Part shown: one piece after another, positions 40,845-48,623 of the stretch
Position numbering within the stretch: position 1 is the stretch's first letter
Layout: each line of letters opens with the position of its first letter
NCBI GenBank assembly: GCA_049997955.1
Contig: JAEBDY010000011.1
Coordinates: forward strand, 1 to 64,000
DNA from: Umezawaea sp049997955
Lineage (GTDB): Bacteria; Actinomycetota; Actinomycetes; Mycobacteriales; Pseudonocardiaceae
Length of the DNA stretch: 64,000 nucleotides
Reading direction: 5' to 3'
Made by a program: the position numbers and the translations under genes
Notes under the pieces: model-generated
The model's database searches: none
Told to the model about the DNA's origin: nothing
What the model saw: only the letters and a program-made list of their open reading frames with translations

Positions 40845-40893
40845 AGCGCACCTCTTGACCACGTCGGCGGACTCGACCTACGGTCACATCATG

Positions 40894-40915
40894 CCCGATC
40901 GATCGATCGATCGGG
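40894..40915. promoter_or_regulatory. Perfect 22-bp palindrome, TetR operator candidate
   Basis: Two arms of CCCGATCGATC in inverted order without spacer, built on four GATC units. It sits 50 bases from the TetR start and 21 bases from the enoyl-CoA hydratase start. Confidence 0.75.
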
Positions 40916-40936
40916 AACCGGCTTCGAGGAGCGTCC

Positions 40937-41683
40937 GTGGTTGTCGAGTACGAGTGCCGCGATGGCGTGGCGCTGATCCACCTCAACCGGCCCGAGCGGC
41001 TCAACGCCGTGGTGCCCGCGCTCACCGACGGGTTGGTGCGGGCGCTGACCCGCGCCGCCGACGAGGGCGCGGGTGTGGTCGTGCTCGCGGGCCGAGGCCG
41101 CGCGTTCTGCGCCGGGCACGACCTGAAGGAGCCCGAGCCGGTCGAGACCGTGCCGGAGACCCGCGCGCGGCTGGAGCGGATCCAGGACGTGACGCGGCTG
41201 ACCCGGCGGTTCCCCGGCGTCGTGATCGCGGCCGTCCACGGGTACGCACTCGGCGCGGGCTGCGAGTTCGCGCTCGCGTGCGACCTGGTCGTGGCCGACG
41301 AGAACGCCCGGTTCGGGTTCCCCGAGGTCAGTGTCGGGCTCAGCGTGACCGGCGGGATCTCCCGGTTGCTGCCGCAGCTCGTCGGTCTGGCGAAGGCGAA
41401 GGAACTGCTGCTGCTCGGCGAGCGGGTGTCCGCCGCCGAGGCGGTGGAGATGGGGCTGATCAGCCGGGTCGCGCCGTCCGGTGAGCACGAGAAGGTCGCG
41501 CTGGACCTGGCGGGCCGGATCGCCGCGCGGCCACGGGTGGCGGTGAGCCTGGCCAAGCGGGTGCTGGACCTGGGGTTGGACGCCACCCTGGAGGAAGCGC
41601 TCGCGACCGAGGTCGACCACGCCCTGCTGACCAGCCTGTCCGGTGAAGGCGACGTGCCGCGCGAGGAGTTCGGCCGTGGCTGA
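40937..41683 (+). CDS. Enoyl-CoA hydratase/isomerase family protein
   Basis: A 248-residue crotonase-fold enzyme. VALIHLNRPERLNAV opens the domain, AFCAGHDLKEPEP is the first oxyanion loop (AGxD), and GVVIAAVHGYALGAGCEFALACDLVVADENARFGFPEVSVGLSVTGG holds the second oxyanion residue and the catalytic-region Glu. GTG start with GAGGAGCGTCC. First gene of a five-gene operon in which every junction overlaps. Hydration of an enoyl-CoA made by the following ligase route is a reasonable inference. Confidence 0.88.
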   Translation: MVVEYECRDGVALIHLNRPERLNAVVPALTDGLVRALTRAADEGAGVVVLAGRGRAFCAGHDLKEPEPVETVPETRARLERIQDVTRLTRRFPGVVIAAVHGYALGAGCEFALACDLVVADENARFGFPEVSVGLSVTGGISRLLPQLVGLAKAKELLLLGERVSAAEAVEMGLISRVAPSGEHEKVALDLAGRIAARPRVAVSLAKRVLDLGLDATLEEALATEVDHALLTSLSGEGDVPREEFGRG

Positions 41684-43079
41684 CCTCGTCTCCGCCATCC
41701 GCCGGGCCGCGGAGCGGTGGCCGCACTGGATCGCGTGGACGTTCGACCCCGGAGACCGGCTGACCTTCGGCGACGTCGACCGGCTGACCGCCGGGTACGC
41801 GCAGGCGTTGCGGCTCAGGGGGATCGTTGCGGGTGACCGGGTCGCGGTGCTGCTGCGCAACCAGCCCGAGTTCCCACTGGTGTGGCTGGCGCTGGCCCGG
41901 CTGGGCGCCGCGATGGTGCCGGTGAACACCCGCTATCGGACCGTGGACGCCGAACACCTGCTGCGCGACTCGGGCGCGGTGGCGGTGGTGACGACCGAGG
42001 AGTTCCGCCCGCTGGTCGAGTCCCTCGCCGTCGCGGTGCTGCCGCTGGAGGAGTTGACCCCGGTGGACGGGTTCGAGCAGCAGCCGGTCGACCCCGGCGC
42101 GGCCGTGAACATCCAGTACACGTCGGGCACCACCGGCTCCCCCAAGGGGTGCGTGCTGTCGCACCGGTACTGGATGACGCTGGGCACCAGCCTGGTCGAG
42201 GAGTTCCCGAAGCTCGTCGCGGACGACGTCATGCTGACCGCGCAACCGTTCTACTACATCGACCCGATGTGGAACGTGGTGTCGGCGCTGCTCGCCGGCG
42301 CGGAACTGGTGGTGCTGGACGGATTCCACCCGTCGTCGTTCTGGGGGAAGGTCCGCGAGCACGCCGTCACGTACTTCTACTGCCTCGGCGCGATGCCGAC
42401 CCTGCTGCTGCGCATGCCCGAGTCGCCGTTGGACCGGGAGCACCAGGTGCGCGCGGTGCAGGCCGCGGCGATCCCGCCCTCGCTGCACGCCCAGCTGGAG
42501 GAGCGCTGGGGCGTCGGGTGGTACGAGGCGTTCGGGATGACCGAGACCGGGGCGGACATCCGCGTCGGCGCCGAGGAGCACGACGAACTGGTGGGCACCG
42601 GCTGCCTGGGACGGCCCGCGGCGCACCGCGAGGTGAAGATCGTCGACGGCGAGCTGCTGCTGCGCGGACCGGGGATGATGGACGGGTACCTCGGGCTGCC
42701 CAGCGTGCTGCGGGACGGGTGGTTCCCGACCGGCGACCTGGCCCGGCTGGACGATCAAGGGCGGGTGTACCACCTCGGCCGGATCAAGGACATGATCCGG
42801 CGCAGCGGCGAGAACATCGCGGCGCACGAGGTGGAAGAGGTGCTGCTGAGCCATCCCGCCGTGTCGCTCGCCGCCGTCGTCGGGGTGCCGGACGAGATCC
42901 GCGGCGAAGAGGTCAAGGCGTTCGTCGTGGGCGCGGTGAGCGAGGTCGAGCTGGCCGCGTACTGCGCGGAACGGCTGGCGTCGTTCAAGGTGCCGCGCTA
43001 CTGGGAGTTCCGCGACGACCTGCCCCGGACCCCCTCCGAACGGGTCGCGAAGCAGCTGCTGGATCGGAGCGCGCCATGA
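41676..43079 (+). CDS. AMP-dependent acyl-CoA synthetase/ligase
   Basis: A 467-residue ANL-superfamily enzyme. It has the P-loop NIQYTSGTTGSPKGCVLSH, YEAFGMTETGADI (A5), DGWFPTGDLARLDDQGRVYHLGRIKDMIRRSGENIAAHEVEEVLLSHPAV (A7-A8), and the closing PRTPSERVAKQLL with the catalytic-Lys position near the end. It is short at the N-terminus compared with 500-550 aa acyl-CoA ligases. The GTG at 41676 (GAGGAGTTCGGCC) overlaps the previous stop by 8 bases. It activates a carboxylic acid for the CoA enzymes in this operon. Confidence 0.88.
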   Translation: MADLVSAIRRAAERWPHWIAWTFDPGDRLTFGDVDRLTAGYAQALRLRGIVAGDRVAVLLRNQPEFPLVWLALARLGAAMVPVNTRYRTVDAEHLLRDSGAVAVVTTEEFRPLVESLAVAVLPLEELTPVDGFEQQPVDPGAAVNIQYTSGTTGSPKGCVLSHRYWMTLGTSLVEEFPKLVADDVMLTAQPFYYIDPMWNVVSALLAGAELVVLDGFHPSSFWGKVREHAVTYFYCLGAMPTLLLRMPESPLDREHQVRAVQAAAIPPSLHAQLEERWGVGWYEAFGMTETGADIRVGAEEHDELVGTGCLGRPAAHREVKIVDGELLLRGPGMMDGYLGLPSVLRDGWFPTGDLARLDDQGRVYHLGRIKDMIRRSGENIAAHEVEEVLLSHPAVSLAAVVGVPDEIRGEEVKAFVVGAVSEVELAAYCAERLASFKVPRYWEFRDDLPRTPSERVAKQLLDRSAP

Positions 43080-43480
43080 CGTTCTCCTGGGACAGCCCGG
43101 TGTTCTTCGACGAACTCGACCTGAACGGGACGCTGCACAACTCGCGGTTCGCGGTGCACGTCGAGCGCGCGCAGTCGGCGCTGTTCGAGGAACTGGGCAA
43201 GGGGTGGGCGAGGTTCCACGACCGCGACCCCGACCTGCACTACGCGGTGCGCGAACTGCACGTGGAGTTCCTCGCGGCGGTGACCGCGCCGGGGCCGTTG
43301 CGGGTGGAGCTGACGTTCGACCGGATCGGCAACACCAGCGCGGTGTACGGCTTCCGGTGCGGTGGCGACGTGACCTACGCGAAGGGGTATCGGGTGATCG
43401 TGAAGACCGATCCGGTGACCGGCAAGCCGACGCCGTGGAGCGACTGGTACCGCAAGACCTTCCTGGAGAACCAGTCGTGA
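43076..43480 (+). CDS. Hotdog-fold acyl-CoA thioesterase (4HBT family)
   Basis: A 134-residue hotdog protein. FFDELDLNGTLHNSRFAVHVERAQSALFEELG is the characteristic first strand/helix with the Asp-Asn region of 4-hydroxybenzoyl-CoA-type thioesterases (family DxDxxGHVNNxxY, here LDLNGTLHNSRF). ELHVEFLAAVTAPGPLRVELTFDRIGNTSAVYGF follows. Start overlaps the ligase stop (ATGA). It probably releases the acid from the CoA thioester formed in this operon. Confidence 0.83.
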   Translation: MTFSWDSPVFFDELDLNGTLHNSRFAVHVERAQSALFEELGKGWARFHDRDPDLHYAVRELHVEFLAAVTAPGPLRVELTFDRIGNTSAVYGFRCGGDVTYAKGYRVIVKTDPVTGKPTPWSDWYRKTFLENQS

Positions 43481-45054
43481 TCGAGGCGGACCTGCTGCTG
43501 ACCAACGCCACCGTCGTCACCCTGGACGGACCCGACGCGAGAGCGGTGGCGATCCTCGGCGACCGCGTCGTGGCCTTGGAGGACGTGCCCGCCCGCGAGG
43601 TGGTCGACCTGGGCGGCGCAGTGGTGGTGCCGGGGTTCCACGACGCGCACAACCACATGGCGTGGTTCGGCCTGACCCTGTCCGAGGTGGACCTCCGGGT
43701 CGCGGATCTGAACGAGCTGTACCGCGCGGTGGAGGAGAAGGCCCGGTCCGTGCCGCCCGGCGAGTGGGTCGTCGGAGCGGGCTACGACCAGAACAAGATC
43801 GGCGGCCACCCGACGCGAGCGGAGCTGGACCGGGTGGCGCCGGGCCGGAAGGTCTGGCTGAAGCACACGTCCGGTCACATGTGCGTCGTGAACACGCCGG
43901 TCCTGGAGGCGCTGGGCATCACGTCCGGGCCGGTGGAGGTGGTCGGCGGCGTGGTGAACACGGAGACCGGTCTCCTGCAGGAGCAGGCGCAGCAACTGGT
44001 CAACTCGCTGGTGCTGCCCTACCCGGTGTCGACCCTGGTGGACGCGATCGACCGGGCCGGACGGCAGTACCTGGCCGAGGGCATCACCAGCTGCGTCGAA
44101 GCGGGCATCGGCGGCGGGTGGATCGGGAAGTCCCCGGTGGAGATCGCGGCGTACCAGGCGGCCAGGGACCAGGGACGGCTGCACGTCCGGGTGGAGCTGA
44201 TGGTGGCCGTGGACGCCCTGCGGTCCTTGGCGGCACACGCGGACGACGGTCTGCCGTTGGGCTTGGACCTGGGAATCCGCAGCGGATTCGGCGACGACTG
44301 GCTGCGAATCGGCCCCGTGAAGGTGTTCTCCGACGGTTCGCTGATCGGGCACACCTCGGCGATGTGCCAGGACTTCGCGGACACACCGGGCAACCGCGGC
44401 TACCTGCAGGCGGATGCCGAAGACTTGACGGCGACGATCACCGCCGCACACCGGTCCGGCTGGCGGGTGGCCACCCACGCCATCGGGGACGCGGCCATCG
44501 ACCTGGTCCTGGACGCGTACGAGTCGGCCGCGAAGAAGTTCCCCCGCGACGCCCCCAGGCACCGCGTCGAACACTTCGGCGTAGCACGACCCGACCAGGT
44601 GACACGCGCGGCGGAGTTGGGGGTGGTTCCGGTGCCGCAGGGGAGGTTCGTCAACGAGATCGGCGACGGAATGATCACCGCGCTGGGCCCGGACCGGGTC
44701 AAGTGGGCCTACCGCCAACGCTCACTGCTGGACGCCGGTCTGGTGGTACCGGGCAGCTCGGACCGACCGGTGGTGCGCGGCGCCCCCCTGCTGGGCATGC
44801 ACGACATGGTGAACCAACTGACGTCGTCCGGAGCCCCGTTCAACCCGGACGAGGTGATAACCGGCCTGGAAGCGTTGCGCGCCTACACCTACGGGTCGGC
44901 CTACGCCTCGTGCCAGGAAAACCACAAGGGAACACTCACGCCGGGCAAACTCGCGGACCTGGTGGTGCTGTCGGACAACCCGGCAACGGTGGATCCCACG
45001 AGGATCAAGGACATCGCGGTGCTGCGCACCATGGTCGGAGGGGTGTTCCGATGA
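43477..45054 (+). CDS. Amidohydrolase, YtcJ-like (amidohydrolase 3 family)
   Basis: A 525-residue metal-dependent hydrolase. The N-terminal beta-sandwich (LLTNATVVTLDGPDARAVAILGDRVVAL) precedes the barrel with FHDAHNHMAWFG (HxH metal motif), KHTSGHMCVVNTPVLEALGI, VKVFSDGSLIGHTSAM, ATHAIGDAAIDLVLDAYE (His/Asp), HRVEHFGVARP, and LVVPGSSDRPVVRGAPLLGMHDMV, then the closing KLADLVVLSDNP. This is the YtcJ/LAF3-like subgroup, with unknown natural substrates (N-substituted formamides or amides in studied cases). GTG start overlaps the thioesterase stop. Linking an amidohydrolase to CoA enzymes suggests catabolism of an amide or N-acyl compound. Confidence 0.88.
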   Translation: MIEADLLLTNATVVTLDGPDARAVAILGDRVVALEDVPAREVVDLGGAVVVPGFHDAHNHMAWFGLTLSEVDLRVADLNELYRAVEEKARSVPPGEWVVGAGYDQNKIGGHPTRAELDRVAPGRKVWLKHTSGHMCVVNTPVLEALGITSGPVEVVGGVVNTETGLLQEQAQQLVNSLVLPYPVSTLVDAIDRAGRQYLAEGITSCVEAGIGGGWIGKSPVEIAAYQAARDQGRLHVRVELMVAVDALRSLAAHADDGLPLGLDLGIRSGFGDDWLRIGPVKVFSDGSLIGHTSAMCQDFADTPGNRGYLQADAEDLTATITAAHRSGWRVATHAIGDAAIDLVLDAYESAAKKFPRDAPRHRVEHFGVARPDQVTRAAELGVVPVPQGRFVNEIGDGMITALGPDRVKWAYRQRSLLDAGLVVPGSSDRPVVRGAPLLGMHDMVNQLTSSGAPFNPDEVITGLEALRAYTYGSAYASCQENHKGTLTPGKLADLVVLSDNPATVDPTRIKDIAVLRTMVGGVFR

Positions 45055-45656
45055 GGCTCGTCGCGGCGGACTCGTTGGGAGCAGCAGACTTGGAGCTGGT
45101 CCAAGAGATCTACGAGGACGGCTTCCCACCACACCTGCGGGCATCGTTCACCTCACTGCTGCAGGACCACGCGTTCGTCTTGGTGGACGAGGCACCCGTG
45201 GGGCTGGCCGTGGTGAGGCCGCTGGCAACCACGGGGTGGGTGTTCCTGCGGTACTTCGTGGCAGGGAGCCGAGGACGCGGAGTCGGATCACAACTGTGGT
45301 CGCACCTGACGCGGGCGATGGGCGAGGCCGGGTACACGCGCATGGTCCACGACGTGGAAGACCCGGACGAGCCCGACATCGAGCCGGACGAGGTGGTGGT
45401 GCGGAATCGCCGAATCGTGTTCTACGAGCGAAACGGAGCCCTGCTGCTACCGGTCGAGTCGTACCTACCACCACACGGGGATGCGGCACCCCACACGCTG
45501 CGCTTGATGGCAGCGGACCTGAACCGCCACGGGACTCGGCCGATCGTCGGGGAGGACCTCCGGTCGTTGGTGGAGGCGGTCTACCTGCACCGCTACGGCT
45601 TGGCGGTAAAGGATCCCGTCGTCCGCAGGACACTCGCATCCAGCGGGCTTGCCTAA
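45051..45656 (+). CDS. GNAT-family N-acetyltransferase
   Basis: A 201-residue acetyltransferase. The acetyl-CoA loop is VFLRYFVAGSRGRGVGSQLWSHLTRAM (R/QxxGxG/A near residue 73), preceded by AFVLVDEAPVGLAVVRPLA and followed by RIVFYERNGALLL (strand beta-6/7 region, near 123). It starts at an ATG overlapping the amidohydrolase stop and ends the five-gene operon. It could acetylate an amine released by the amidohydrolase; this is inference. Confidence 0.84.
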   Translation: MRLVAADSLGAADLELVQEIYEDGFPPHLRASFTSLLQDHAFVLVDEAPVGLAVVRPLATTGWVFLRYFVAGSRGRGVGSQLWSHLTRAMGEAGYTRMVHDVEDPDEPDIEPDEVVVRNRRIVFYERNGALLLPVESYLPPHGDAAPHTLRLMAADLNRHGTRPIVGEDLRSLVEAVYLHRYGLAVKDPVVRRTLASSGLA

Positions 45657-45676
45657 CCACCACTTGGTCAGGCAAG
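45648..45676. terminator. Hairpin ending the five-gene operon
   Basis: CTTGCCT/AGGCAAG arms enclose a second short stem ACCA/TGGT. The structure starts in the last codons of the acetyltransferase gene. Confidence 0.55.
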
Positions 45677-45964
45677 AGCGACCACAAACCATCCACACTG
45701 CTGAACCTGCACCAAAACACACCTGAAAGCACCCGCAACCAGACCCCACCAGCGCCCAAGGAACTCACGCACAAAACGGATTGCGGCCAAACAACGCAAA
45801 CCCAACACTCACCACCCCACACTCACCACCCCACACCCATACCCGACGCGACCTGCTCCACCGCACCAAGACGACCTACACAACTCGACCCACAACACCG
45901 AAGCGACCGCACACCCCACTGACAACAGTCCAACGGAACAACCAACCAGCCCACCCACAGCCCA

Positions 45965-46115
45965 GCGGACGCACGCACCGAAAGGGAGTCCAGACCCCTC
46001 CCTGCCCCCGATCCCCAGCGCCCTCGTGTCCGTCCGCTACGGGTCAAGGCATCTTTCCCGCCTTGACGCGGCGCGGACGGACATGGAGACAATCGCGCAA
46101 CGGGGGCACCCCAAC
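45965..46115 (-). repeat. Long dispersed repeat with nested hairpin, copy B
   Basis: Reverse-complement counterpart of 1206-1360. The hairpin is fully paired here: outer arms GTCCGTCCGC/GCGGACGGAC (46028-46037 and 46073-46082), a 5x5 internal loop, inner arms GTCAAGGC/GCCTTGAC (46043-46050 and 46060-46067) and a 9-base loop. The change in copy A's outer arm is a substitution beside an otherwise conserved core, so the structure appears to be maintained. Confidence 0.8.
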
Positions 46116-46299
46116 CTCACCCGAACCCCGCTGGGACACAACGCTGACATTCACCGAAAACAACCCCAACACGGACCCTGATCAACCCAAACCAGGGTCC
46201 CCCGAATCGAGAACCCCCCGACACACACGCTACGACGGGGGTACGACAGTTTTCGGCCGCAAAGCTTCCCGTGGACAACTCGTTCGGGTGATATCGAGG

Positions 46300-46571
46300 T
46301 GGCATTCACCAAGAACGGGCGTGGGTAACGACTCGCCGCGAGAAGTGAGCGACGCGCTACCCCGGAGGGACGTGGGCAGGAGCGACTCGCCACGGTCCGA
46401 GTTGGGTGACGATGCACCTGGATGCGAGCCGGGCGAAAGCTTCCCAGGGCCTAGCCGAGCAAAGCTCCCCTGGTAGCACCAGGGTGAATGCTCGGCAGGG
46501 TGAAGCGGGGCGAAGGTGCTCTTGGGAGCAACGGGGCGAAAGCTCGCCAGGGTGCATCCGGGTGATGCCTC
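46300..46571 (+). repeat. Degenerate tandem array of 26-27-bp units
   Basis: At least six adjacent units of 26 bases are clear: 46416-46442, 46442-46467, 46468-46493, 46494-46519, 46520-46545 and 46546-46571. Most end in GGGYGAARGCTC or a close variant (for example GGGGCGAAAGCTC, AGGGTGAATGCTC) and begin with a CCNGG-like box. More diverged units extend left to about 46300. 26 is not a multiple of 3, so the array is not coding. No constant spacer/repeat alternation exists, which excludes CRISPR. Confidence 0.65.
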
Positions 46572-46616
46572 ACCTGGGACGCGGGAGGACAACAGTCTCG
46601 CAGGGCCTCCATAGGC

Positions 46617-46990
46617 GACCAGACCTACCTCAGGCGACCAGTCCCGCCCGCTCACTGACCAGATCCACTCCAGCAACCAGATCCACCTGCCCGCTGACCA
46701 AGCCCATCCCAGGCGACCAAACACCACCTGCCCACCGAGCAGACCCACCCAAAGCGGCCAGACCCACCACCCCCCGAGCAGACCCACTCACCCACCCGCC
46801 ACCGACCAGACCTATCCCAGGCGAGCAGACCCACCTGCCCGCCGACCAGCCCCACTCACCCAGCAGACCCACCCAAAGCGACTGGACCCGCCCACCTGCG
46901 GCCCGCCTGCCCGCCGACCAGCCCTACCCACCCAGCAGACCCACCCTGGACGACCGGACCCGCCCACCCGCCCACCCGCCCACCCGCGAC
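46617..46990 (+). repeat. AC-rich tandem array of 19-22-bp units
   Basis: About sixteen imperfect units begin GACCAGACCCACC or a variant (GAGCAGACCCACC, GACCAGATCCAC, GACCAGCCCTACC) and are spaced mostly 19-22 bases. The + strand is almost free of T and the minus strand is G-rich, with many GGGTGGG-like runs. It ends in a run of CGCCCACC repeats near 46960-46985. The array differs in unit and composition from the neighbouring 26-base array. Confidence 0.65.
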
Positions 46991-47235
46991 CCCGCCGAAC
47001 CGCAACCACACCCCAAGGTCCACATCGGACGCCCCGTGGCGCACTTCACGGCCCATCCCGCCGAACACCGATCACCTCCCCGACGCGCGGTCTGCGCAGG
47101 TCATTCACCTGATCACCATCTCCCACCCGCACTTCGTGCTTTCCTGGACCAAGAGCCGGACGGAGTTCTCAGGAACTTCGGACGCTGTCCGGCCGACCGG
47201 TGGGGGTAGGCGAGAACAGGAGAGCGGGACAGCAG

Positions 47236-48021
47236 ATGAGCAGCAAGAACGCCGCGCGGAAGCGTGGCAGCAAGGCCGTGGCGCAGGCCAGGGGAGCTGG
47301 GGGTGGTCGGGTCGCGGTCATCGCGGGGGTTGTGGTCGTCGTGGTGCTTGCCGTCGTTGTCGTCGGTGCGGTGATCTTCTCCGGCAAGAAGCAGGAGGCG
47401 GCGACGCAGACCGGTGGGATTCCCGTCGTCACGGCCGGGGCCGCCGGTGTGCCCGTGGTGCTGGAGGAGCAGACCGGGACGGTCGTGGTCGGCAAGGACG
47501 ACGCGAAGGCGACCATCGACGTCTACGAGGACTTCCTCTGCCCGATCTGCGGCACGTTCGAGGCGCAGTTCGGCAAGCAGATCGACGAGGGGCTGACCAG
47601 TGGGAAGCTGAAGGTGCGCTACCACATCGTCAACCTGCTCGACGCGCAGTCGAAGCCCGCCGGGTACTCGCTGCTGTCGGCCAACGCGGCGCTGTCGGTG
47701 GCGAAGAACAGCCCGGACAAGTTCGCCGACTTCCACGTCAGCCTCTTCGACGCGCAGCCCCGCGAGGGCGGTCCCGGGTACACCGCGGATCAGCTCGTCG
47801 CGCTGGGCAAGGAACTCCAGGTGGGCGGCAGCTACGAGCAGGACGTGCGCGCGGGCACGTTCAACGAGGCCGTGAAGGCGGCCTTCAAGACGGCGGGCTC
47901 GGATCCGGCCCTGCGGCGCTCCGAGGGCGGCCAGTCGTACTTCGGCACGCCGACCGTGGCCAGCGGCGGCAAGATCGTCGACACCAGGGACCCGAACTGG
48001 CTGGCCAACCTGACCGGCTGA
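47236..48021 (+). CDS. Membrane-anchored DsbA-like thioredoxin-fold protein
   Basis: A 261-residue protein. A basic N-terminus (SSKNAARKRGSKAVAQARG) precedes one membrane segment (residues about 36-55, VAVIAGVVVVVVLAVVVVG), then an extracytoplasmic DsbA/Thioredoxin_4 domain: ATIDVYEDFLCPICGTFEAQFGKQI with active-site CPIC (near residue 103), and the cis-Pro region YFGTPTVASGG (near 240). It should oxidise or isomerise disulfides of exported proteins, or reduce a partner. The ATG at 47236 is taken; the ribosome site (AGGAGAG) is rather distant at 12-16 bases. A terminator hairpin follows. Confidence 0.88.
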   Translation: MSSKNAARKRGSKAVAQARGAGGGRVAVIAGVVVVVVLAVVVVGAVIFSGKKQEAATQTGGIPVVTAGAAGVPVVLEEQTGTVVVGKDDAKATIDVYEDFLCPICGTFEAQFGKQIDEGLTSGKLKVRYHIVNLLDAQSKPAGYSLLSANAALSVAKNSPDKFADFHVSLFDAQPREGGPGYTADQLVALGKELQVGGSYEQDVRAGTFNEAVKAAFKTAGSDPALRRSEGGQSYFGTPTVASGGKIVDTRDPNWLANLTG

Positions 48022-48026
48022 CCGCG

Positions 48027-48059
48027 GTGGAGGCCCGTCGCCAACCGGTGGGCCTCCAC
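48027..48059. terminator. Hairpin between DsbA-like gene and convergent gene
   Basis: GTGGAGGCCC/GGGCCTCCAC, perfect 10-base arms, 13-base loop, between the stops at 48021 (+) and 48068 (-). Confidence 0.7.
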
Positions 48060-48067
48060 GCGTGCCG

Positions 48068-48532
48068 TCAGTCGTTCTTGATCTCCGCCCGAGGCGTGCC
48101 GTTCACGCAGCGGAGCCTGATCTCGACCCTGCCGCGGCCCGAGCTGAACCTGATCGACGGGCGGTCGCCACCGGACCCGGTGCGCGCCTGGAAGCCCTGC
48201 GCGGGCGTGGTCGAGACGACGTCGACCCGGTCCCCGGCGCAGCGGGCGACGACCGACCCGCCCTGGCTCGTGACCACCGCGGGCTCGACAGCCGGGGCAG
48301 GCGCGGGCGAGGGGGTCGACGGAGGGGTGGGCGACGGCGTGGAAGCGCTGGGGTTCGCCGACAGCAGGGCGTCCACTTCGGACTGGCTGAGCGGGTTCCG
48401 GCCCGCGCCGACGATGCCGCTGCCGATCGCGTTCACGGCCGTCATCCCGACGATCGTCGCGGCCCCGAGCGCGGCCACCCAGGCGAGCGCCACCGTGAAC
48501 GCTCGGGTGCGGCCGGACCAGGGGCGGGACAT
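48068..48532 (-). CDS. Single-pass membrane protein with Pro/Ser-rich stalk, unknown function
   Basis: A 154-residue protein. Residues about 10-35 form one membrane segment (FTVALAWVAALGAATIVGMTAV); residues about 60-85 are a Pro/Ser/Ala stalk (SPTPPSTPSPAPAPAVEPAV); the extracytoplasmic end has two Cys (ARCAGDRV and LRCVNG), likely a disulfide, in a small beta-rich domain with VVSTTPAQGFQARTGSG. No family is recognised. It is divergent from the two-component system, separated by a perfect inverted repeat, so it is probably one of that system's targets or its signal protein. Confidence 0.7.
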   Translation of the reverse strand: MSRPWSGRTRAFTVALAWVAALGAATIVGMTAVNAIGSGIVGAGRNPLSQSEVDALLSANPSASTPSPTPPSTPSPAPAPAVEPAVVTSQGGSVVARCAGDRVDVVSTTPAQGFQARTGSGGDRPSIRFSSGRGRVEIRLRCVNGTPRAEIKND

Positions 48533-48549
48533 GCCACCAGTATGCCGTC

Positions 48550-48580
48550 GGAGTCCGTTAACGCGCTCCTAACGGACTCC
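48550..48580. promoter_or_regulatory. 11-bp inverted repeat upstream of the two-component system
   Basis: GGAGTCCGTTA (48550-48560) and TAACGGACTCC (48570-48580) are perfectly complementary with a 9-base spacer. The site lies 17 bases from the divergent membrane-protein start and 43 bases from the response-regulator start. A GTTAAC core recurs at about 50579-50584 before the PepSY gene. Confidence 0.65.
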
Positions 48581-48623
48581 TAAGGAGCCCGCGTGCGGGC
48601 TGCCCGTGGCCTACCGTCGACCC

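Larger units (their letters stand above)
45657..47235. other. 1.6-kb gene-free repeat region
   Basis: No credible gene in nearly 1.6 kb, exceptional in this window. Contents in order: a strongly AC-rich + strand (45660-45965) with a 14-base perfect tandem duplication of CACTCACCACCCCA at 45806-45833; hairpin repeat copy B; a variable stretch (46116-46300); a tandem array of 26-27-base units (about 46300-46571); a second AC-rich tandem array (46617-46990); and a promoter region for the DsbA-like gene (46990-47235). Open frames on the minus strand (rich in Gly, Trp, Leu or Ser, Pro) come from the repeats and lack coding bias. Confidence 0.8.

Noticed and set aside
46230..46787. Open reading frame of 185 codons on the minus strand in the repeat region
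   Set aside because: It spans two different tandem arrays whose periods do not preserve frame, lacks a ribosome site, and its amino-acid composition (Trp/Gly/Leu, then Ser/Pro/Leu) simply mirrors the repeats.
46300..46990. Possible CRISPR array
   Set aside because: Units are contiguous and degenerate, with no constant repeat alternating with unique spacers, and no cas genes are nearby.
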